The translations under genes and the position numbers were made by a program. Below, one piece after another: positions 57,638 through 64,000 of a DNA stretch of 64,000 nucleotides (position 1 is its first letter; each line of letters starts with the position of its first letter). Source of the DNA: Neoscytalidium dimidiatum (lineage: Eukaryota > Ascomycota > Dothideomycetes > Botryosphaeriales > Botryosphaeriaceae). Under the pieces are notes generated by a model. That model worked only from the letters and a program-made list of their open reading frames with translations, searched no databases and was not told the DNA's origin. The stretch lies in the NCBI GenBank assembly GCA_037367355.1, contig CM074697.1, positions 1,612,001 to 1,676,000 of the forward strand, given 5' to 3'.

Positions 57638-58103
57638 GCGAGTCTAGATGAGGTGGTGAAGTGTGTCCTGACTGGGTGAGGAGTGGATTGGTGACCGGTC
57701 ACCGCAGGTAAAAAATGGTACATTCCAAGGTCGAAATTAGCAAAGCAGGAAGTCTGTATAAAAGGACCACGATATAAATTTACTCCTCCGGCTATGATGT
57801 GGTGGAAAAGAGGGAGACCATGGAAATCGAACGTAAAACGCATATGACGGGATGGGAGCCACTGTACAAATAGATGTAATGCTCTCAATGAACAAACATT
57901 CCAGACCGCTTATTAGGTTTTCCCGAAACTCCTTGTCCCAAAGGATAAATAAACAAAAGCCCAGTCCCTTCAAGAGGGGGTATCCATACGCCTTGCAGGG
58001 AGCCATCCATGACGACCCAAAAACAACAATTGTGCCAAAAAAAAAAAAAAGTCCAACTCTCCACGGCATGCAAGCGCTACTCGATTGTCTCATTCCCATC
58101 GCA
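57638..58103. other. Convergent 3' flanks of ATP10 and GOS1
   Basis: 466 AT-richer bases with an A14 tract at 58037-58050. No gene. Confidence 0.6.
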
Positions 58104-58947
58104 TCACGAGAAGAAAAAGAGCATGAGGAAGCAAAAGGCGATGAAGCTGCCCAAGATGATGCCGTCCCGCCTCTTCTTCGCGCTGATGCGATTCATGAGT
58201 GAGTTAAGGCCGGGAACCTGACTGGCGGCGCCGGTAATGCGGCGGTTGATGCTGGCGAGGGTCTCGCGCTGGAACCCGAAGCTCTCGTTTACGGCGTAGG
58301 CTTGGCTGAGCACGCTGTCGGCCATGTTGTGCGAGTTGTCGATGCGACGCCGCTCGTCCAGCATATAGTCGGCCTCGGCCTGGGCCGGGTTAGCGGAGCG
58401 GTACGCGTCGATGTCGGAGCGCACGTCGGAAAGCAGGTTCGCGCGGTCGCGGGCGGTTGAGATGGTGTTCTTTAGTCGCGAGAGCTCACGCCGGTGGTCC
58501 GCTAGCACTTCGCGATGCCGGGCCAGGTTGTTTTGTTTCAGTGCGGAAGATGTAAGGTCGGCAGAGGAGTCAAGGAGACGGGTGAGCTGGCCGATAAGTG
58601 CGTCACGCTAGGGGAAGCCAACTGTCAGTATAGCTTCAAGGTGGGTGCTGCAGTGCGAGAACTATGAAAGACAAGGCGGCTGGTGTGGCCTGTCGCGTAC
58701 CTTCTCAAGAAGTTCGCGGATTTGCGACTCGGTTCGCTGTTCCTCGTCCGTGGGCTTGGGGGGGATGTTCGTCATCGAGGCATACTGCGAGTACGTGTGG
58801 AAAAGCGATTCTGTCTGCAGAGGAGCTGTCGTCAGCTGGAGCTGCTCTGGTTGCAGCACAGGGCGCATGGCTTTGGAGCTGTACCTGTGTTTCTAGAGAA
58901 CGAGCTTTTTGGCGCAACTGCGCCCAGCCGCCGCCTGTCGAGGCCAT
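58104..58947 (-). CDS. GOS1: Golgi Qb-SNARE GOS1 (GS28 homologue)
   Basis: Exons 58947-58885, 58814-58701 and 58607-58104 join in frame to 226 residues, close to the usual 220-230. The N-terminus WAQLRQKARSLETQTESLF is the start of the GS28 helical domain. The SNARE motif runs through HNMADSVLSQAYAVNESFGF, RETLASINRRITGAASQVPG and LNSLMNRISAKKRRD, and a C-terminal membrane anchor follows (GIILGSFIAFCFLMLFFFS). GOS1 forms SNARE complexes for ER-Golgi and intra-Golgi transport. The start lies 305 bases from the divergent RPL35 start, so the two genes share a short promoter region. Confidence 0.95.
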
Positions 58948-59252
58948 GTTTGTGGAGGAGGGTCTGGAGGGTCTGGAGGTGCGGGAGTGTGGTGGTGTCA
59001 GTGGAGACTAGGATGTGCGCAGCAGTGACGACGGAGCGACGAACCGACACATGATGGCTCGCGACAGGGTTTCGGAGTAGGGCTTGGCGGCGCGTCGGCG
59101 TTTTTCGTAAGCGAGGCGCCGACCGCACCCACTGTCGAAATCTCGTCCACTCTAGCGAGCGCACGCCTTTTCGATTTCGAGACGACCGACGACGACACCG
59201 ACCCATCCCCTTCGACGACGACACACCGCCGCCCAGTTTAAATCTCGCCAAA
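58948..59252. promoter_or_regulatory. Divergent promoter GOS1 / RPL35
   Basis: 305 bases between divergent start codons. The RPL35 side is rich in C and CGAC repeats, ending CTCGCCAAAATGG. No specific factor site could be assigned. Confidence 0.5.
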
Positions 59253-59948
59253 ATGGTGAGCCCGCCCCACGATATCGGCATTGCGATGCCCCACGAGGAT
59301 TTCCGGCTAACGGTTGCGTGCTACAGTCGTCCGGAAAGGTCAAGGCCAGCCAGCTCGTGGGCAAGAGCAAGGAGGACCTCAAGAAGCAGCTCGATGAGCT
59401 GAAGACCGAGCTCGTCGGTCTGCGCACCCAGAAGATCGCTGGCGGTGCTTCCTCCAAGCTCACCAAGATGTACGACTTTCCCTTCCCAGGCCCCGGCAAC
59501 CTGCACACACGACGGGGCACCGACAATGCGATATCCGCACCTCGACCGCAATTGAAGAGGAGGACAACGAACGTTCTGGAGGGACCAGCCGGCTAACGGA
59601 TTATTGCTTTACAGCCACGACGTCCGCAAGTCGATCGCCCGCGTCCTCACCATCATCAACAAGAACCAGCGCGAGCAGCTCCGCCTCTTCTACAAGGGCA
59701 AGAAGTACCTCCCGCTCGATCTCCGCCGCAAGCAGACCCGTGCTATTCGCAGGCGGTTAACCAAGCACGAGGCCTCGCTCGTCACCGAGAAGCAGAAGAA
59801 GAAGCAGATCCACTTCCCCCAGAGGGTTTACGCCGTCAAGGTACGGCAGACGCCAGCCAAAACACAAGCACTCGCCCGCCTTACCACTCTACAACTCGAC
59901 GCCGAATCTTTTTCATGTAAATGCTGACTGGATTTTTGACAGGCTTAA
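59253..59948 (+). CDS. RPL35: 60S ribosomal protein L35 (uL29)
   Basis: Exons 59253-59255, 59327-59469, 59615-59840 and 59943-59948 join in frame to 125 residues. Exon 1 is only the ATG, and the last exon is only an Ala codon plus TAA. This reproduces the family start ([11 protein letters not shown]) and the family end ([10 protein letters not shown]). The body is typical: [57 protein letters not shown] and [20 protein letters not shown]. uL29 sits at the exit of the ribosomal tunnel. The intron at the start codon is a common arrangement for ribosomal protein genes. Confidence 0.96.
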
Positions 59949-60715
59949 ATTTGGGACGCGGTGTCTTCTGGTTTCTTTTCCGGCTACATCTGAGGCATTT
60001 TCCTGCGGGGCTATCGAATTCGGGCTTGCAATCTTACAGGTGGGGTTTCAGCGATGTACCTTACCCAAAAATAAGGTGGCCTAAAAAGAGAGTTTACGAG
60101 ACCAAATGGATTCCGAAGTCCTGAGGAAAAGAAGAAAAAATGTATGGATGCGAATGTGCATGAATGCGAAGGGGCGGCAGTGGTATACCCAGCAATGCAC
60201 ATAAAAACTTTGGACAAGCCCATCATCCCAGGCCTTCCGTGTCAACTCGCAGCCTTCTGCAATTCTTCAGCATAAATTCACCGTAAATGGCGTCCGATCT
60301 GCGCATTAGGCTCTCGTTGAACACCCTATGTCTTATCCTGCCCCATTCGTTTCGAATAGCTGCATTGTTTCATCCATTTTCGGACATCTGATATGTTGCC
60401 CTGTGACCCAGAAATGGATATTACCTGGGGACTCGTGACAGTTGATATTTCACTCGTACAGCACTCATTCAACTCAAAGACATCAAGGTGTGGAGCACGC
60501 TCCTGCGCGTGCGCAAATTCCAATGGGGAAATTGACTCTATTCGACGCCGGTGCCTTCATCTGCTACTTTTATGAAGATATCGCTGCAAGAAGAAACCGT
60601 TAAGGAAACGAAAAAAAAAAAGGTAAGATGTATCAAACCAGTGCTTTCCTCCGTGTAAATTGTCCGTGAAATCTAGAATCTCTAGGTACTTTTACAGAAC
60701 GAATCTGGAAAAAAT
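59949..60715. other. Convergent 3' flanks of RPL35 and the aminotransferase gene
   Basis: AT-richer sequence with an A-rich tract at 60609-60620; no gene recognised. Confidence 0.6.
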
Positions 60716-62085
60716 TCAGAGCTTGTAGCTGTTGCAGATATTGTTAGCAATGCCGGCAGTATTTATAGGGCAACATTGATGTAGCTTACCTCCAAGGGTG
60801 CTCCTCGTCTCCATACTGGATACGTGTCATCCAGTCCAACACCTTCTGCGCAATGGGGCCGGCCTCCTTGCCAGGCTCCAGGCCACAGTCGACGTCACGG
60901 CCTCTCCAGTGGATCTTCCTGACGGGGCTGACGATGGCAGCGGTACCGGCACCGAAGACCTCGAGCATCCTGCCCTCGTCGGCGGCATCGGCAAGCTCCT
61001 TCATGGTGAATTTGCGCTCGGCGATCTTCCAGCCCTCGGGAGCGAGTCGCTCGCGGGCCAGCTGGAGGATGGAGTCACGGGTGACACCCTCGAGGATGGT
61101 GCCGTCGAGGGGCGCGGTCAGCAGCTCGTTCTGGCCCGTTTCCTTGTTCTTGATCGCGGCGAACAGGTTCATGGTGCCGACCTCGGTCACGTACTCCTCC
61201 TCGCCGAACAGCCACAGGTTCTGGTGGTAGCCGCGGCTAGCCGCCTGCATCTGCGGCACAATGCACGGCGCGTAGTTGGCGCCCAGCTTCTTGTCGCCCA
61301 CGCCGCCGGGCCAGGCGCGCACGGCGTAGTCCGTCGCCTCGAGGCTCACGGCCTTGAAGCCCGTCGGGTAGTAGGGGCCCACCGGCGAGGCGATGACGAA
61401 GAGGAGGGCAGAGCCGGGCGGGCCGACGCCCAGCGTGCGCTGCGTGCCAATCATGGTCGGCCGCAGGTACAGCGAGTAGCCGCGAGTGGAGGGGATGAAG
61501 CGCTCGTCAAGCTGGCAGAATTGCGCGATGAGATTGATCAGGGCCGGGCCGTCGAAGGTTGGGAGGGCAATGCGTGCCGACGACTTGTTCAGTCGTGCCA
61601 TGTTCTTATCCGGTCGGAAGAGGCGGATCTTGCCCTCCTTGTCCTTGTAGGCCTTCATGCCCTCGAAGCACTCGAATGCATAATGGAACACACAAGTCGC
61701 GGGGTCAAGAGACAGGTTCTGGTAGGGAGTGATGCGTGGATTTAGCCAGCCTTCTGAGGCAGTCCATTCGATCGATAGCATGTGGTCTGGTGGGAGTCAT
61801 AGTTAGTCATGGTCTGATATCGGGACACTGGTGCAGAAACGACGAGGTGTAGGAATTACCAGTGAAGTTACGTCCAAAAACGAGCTCCTCAGGAGGCAGC
61901 AGGTCCTTCGGAGTAGTCGTCTTGGTGATTGACAGCTTCGCAGGGTCGAGTTCGGCCAGCTTGGGCTGAGCACTGTATGCTCTCCGACATCGCTGGGCGG
62001 CGAGACATGCGAGCGACGGCGACTGGGCGCGGGCAGAGAGAGTGGAAAAGGCCGATAGCAGCCTTTGCGACCGTTGCTGCAGCAT
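60716..62085 (-). CDS. BAT1: Mitochondrial branched-chain amino acid aminotransferase
   Basis: Exons 62085-61860, 61786-60790 and 60728-60716 join in frame to 411 residues. An Arg/Ser/Ala presequence (MLQQRSQRLLSAFSTLSARA) indicates mitochondria. Landmarks: HMLSIEWTASEGWLNPRITP, FECFEGMKAYKDKEGKIRLF, LYLRPTMIGTQRTLGVG, the PLP-lysine motif GDKKLGANYAP and EVFGAGTAAIVSPV. The enzyme transfers amino groups between Leu/Ile/Val and 2-oxoglutarate. The third exon is 13 nt: TGGAG|GTAAGC is a perfect donor, a GCTAAC branch site and AACAG acceptor follow, and the product ends HPWSYKL. Without this splice it would end HPWR. The paralogue number (mitochondrial versus cytosolic) is inferred from the presequence. 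Confidence 0.92.
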
Positions 62086-62622
62086 GGCGGGAAAGAGGCC
62101 AGAGAATTGAGGCCGGGAAGGGGAGGTTGTGGGAGCAATTGGGTTGTATCGGAGAAAGATGGGGTGGTGGAAATAAGTGTATTACTATCCGCGCCCTGTG
62201 AGCGATTCTCGGTGCGTGGGCGCCGATGCCGACGGAGCTTGGCCGGGGGGCTGCAGGGCCAGTGCGGGCGTAAGCTGGCGCGAGCGGGCGCGACTCAGGG
62301 CTGATCTGGCACCGGGGGGCTCGAGAGCAGCTTTGGGCGCGACACCGACACCTAAACCCTCAAACCGCCAGCTATTTTCGGCCTGTCTGCCTGCACTGCA
62401 ACACCTGGCTTCTCCCGTGCTATCCGTCTCAGCTTGCGCCAAGCTGCCTGCGCATCCCCGCTCTTCGTCACTGGCATGCGCCATGCTGATTGCCTTTCCC
62501 TTGCTTGATCGCCATCGTCGCCCTTTCGCCGCCGCCGCTGCTGCTCCCCGAATCCACGCTCGCTGATCACCGCAGACTGCCCGACGCGCCCTGAGCTGCC
62601 CCCAGCTCTCCAAGCCGCCGCC
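62086..62622. promoter_or_regulatory. Divergent promoter region, BAT / SCY1
   Basis: 537 bases between divergent starts; GC-rich centre and a pyrimidine-rich SCY1 leader. Open frames here are shadows. No Leu3 or Gcn4 site was confidently recognised. Confidence 0.45.
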
Positions 62623-64000
62623 ATGGCTGCGCAATTCTTCTCCTCCGCCGTCAAGTCCTTCACCTCGAACATCGGCTCCAATTACACAATAAGCTCGTCA
62701 CCTTCCTCAGTCTCCGGGCCATGGAAAATCTACGATGCGAAGAAAAAGTCCACGGGGAAAGCTGCCTCCGTGTTTGTGTTCGAGAAGAAGTCGCTCGAGT
62801 CGCAGGGCGGAGGTTTTGGGCCGCGCTCAACCAGCGGGACTGTCAAGAGGGCACACGAAGAGGTGTTGGAGCGCTTGAAGAAAGAGGCCAGCTCGCTTGC
62901 TCGGCTGCGGCACCCAAGCATCCTCGAGTTGGCAGAACCCGTGGAGGAGACGCGCAACGGGGGCCTCATGTTCGCGACAGAGCCTGTGACTGCGTCGCTG
63001 GCGGGGTTATTGCAAGAAAAGGACGAACAGGAGCGCAGCGGCGGGCCAGGTGGTCGGAGCAGTCGCTACGTGGTCGAAGAGGATGGCACCAGGAGGCGGC
63101 GAGAGCTGGAGATTGACGAATTGGAGATTCAAAAGGGTTTGCTGCAGATTGCCAAGGGCCTGGATTTCCTGCATGAGAGCGCTGGCCTTGTGCATGGGAA
63201 TCTGACGCCTGAGGCCATTTTCGTCAACGCCAAAGTAGGGAGCCGAGTCTTCTTTGTCTGTTTGTATCGTAGCAATGCTGATGTAGCTCTCCATAGTCTG
63301 ATTGGAAAATTTCCGGCCTGGGCTTCTGCAGTCCTCCTGAGAACTCTACAAAACCCACCTCCGTCACTCCCATCTCCTTGTCTGAGGTCCTTAATCATGA
63401 TCCTCGACTACCGCGCACAGTGCAGCTAAATCTTGACTACACCTCCCCTGATTTCGTCATGGACACGAATCTCAACACCCTAGCAGACATGTTCTCTCTA
63501 GGCTTACTTATTATCGCTCTCTACAATTCCCCGCACAGGAGTCCTCTGGAGACGAACCAAAGTCCATCTACCTACAAGAGATTATTCGCTTCCTCATCAT
63601 CCATTCCCACACAGAACAACAACTTTCTGTGCAAGGGAAAACTGCCACGCGAAATCACCAGTGGTCTGCTGCCACGTCTCATCACCAGGCGGCCGGCCCA
63701 GAGACTCAATGCCCGCGAATTTCAAGAAGCACAGTACTTCGACAACATCCTCGTTTCTACCATCCGTTTCCTCGACAGCCTACCTGCTAAGACCCCGGCT
63801 GAAAAGTCACAGTTCATGCGCGGGTTGCCGCGTGTGCTCAATCAATTCCCAAAGAGTGTGCTGGAGAAGAAGGTGCTGCCAGCTTTACTGGAGGAAATGA
63901 AGGATCGTGAACTTTTGTCCATTGTGCTACAAAATGTTTTCAAGATTATCAGCATGGTGCCTTCGGGAAAGCGAGCGTTCTGTGATAAGGTCCTGCCACG
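62623..64000 (+). CDS. SCY1: SCY1-like pseudokinase, 3'-truncated by the window
   Basis: Exon 1 62623-63234 and exon 2 from 63297 to the window edge stay in frame for at least 438 residues; the C-terminus lies outside. N-terminus MAAQFFSSAVKSFTSNIGSN is typical of fungal Scy1. The kinase-like domain includes VFVFEKKSLES, LKKEASSLARLRHPSILELA, GLDFLHESAGLVHGNLTPEA and SDWKISGLGFCSPPEN. HGN replaces the catalytic HRD and GLG replaces DFG, so it is a pseudokinase. The following segment (LPRVLNQFPKSVLEKKVLPA) begins the HEAT-repeat region. SCY1 proteins bind clathrin/COPI and tRNA export factors. The alternate acceptor at 63285 would change only the join. Confidence 0.92.

Noticed and set aside
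60798..61745. 315-codon plus-strand open frame opposite the aminotransferase
   Set aside because: Antisense shadow of a GC3-rich exon; the minus strand clearly encodes the enzyme.

Overview
This is a nuclear segment of a filamentous ascomycete (Pezizomycotina, probably Dothideomycetes). Genes carry short 49-310 nt introns with GTRNGT-type donors and nearby CTAAC/CTGAC branch sites. Gene families include Het-C, a NACHT/STAND protein, CFEM, cerato-platanin and FAS1, which together point to filamentous fungi. The species cannot be named from the sequence. Twenty-one protein genes and one intron-containing tRNA gene are supported. Exon joins were checked for reading frame by hand, and every multi-exon model below closes in frame.

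Layout. 0.6-7.8 kb: het-C-like gene (+), mitochondrial ATPase inhibitor IF1 (-), and a conserved Ser/Pro-rich protein of unknown function (-). 11.3-21.5 kb: a 1030-residue NACHT/STAND protein (+), splicing factor PRP46/PLRG1 (+), replication initiator ORC1 (-, convergent with PRP46), and a bZIP transcription factor (-). 21.5-33.1 kb: an 11.6 kb gap without a convincing gene, rich in simple repeats. 33.1-41.1 kb: an SRPK-like kinase (-) followed by four consecutive genes for secreted proteins: FAS1/fasciclin (-), GH27 alpha-galactosidase (+), alginate-lyase-like (+) and CFEM-GPI (-). 44.3-53.0 kb: tRNA-Gly(GCC), a DDHD phospholipase (+), and a head-to-head pair of genes that share a His-rich module. 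55.1-64.0 kb: cerato-platanin (+), then a tight housekeeping block: ATP10 (+), GOS1 (-), RPL35 (+), branched-chain aminotransferase (-) and SCY1 (+, cut by the window edge).

How the genes relate. Mitochondrial ATP synthase is represented by its inhibitor and by the assembly factor ATP10. Membrane traffic is represented by GOS1, SCY1 and the DDHD lipase. The secreted proteins suggest plant- or polymer-associated growth. Het-C and the NACHT protein are both families linked to fungal non-self recognition and lie about 8 kb apart on the same strand.

The most interesting observation is the divergent pair at 48.96-53.02 kb. Both proteins contain an alignable segment that starts at APAVTH and ends near EVLPxxH. 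It runs about 48 residues without a gap, and in both genes it begins next to a phase-1 intron. Other oddities are a GC-AG intron splitting the catalytic Asp codon of the kinase, micro-exons of 3, 6, 9 and 13 nt, a stop-free 60 nt intron in PRP46, a 67 nt tRNA intron, and a 7-bp-period minisatellite in the gene-poor gap.
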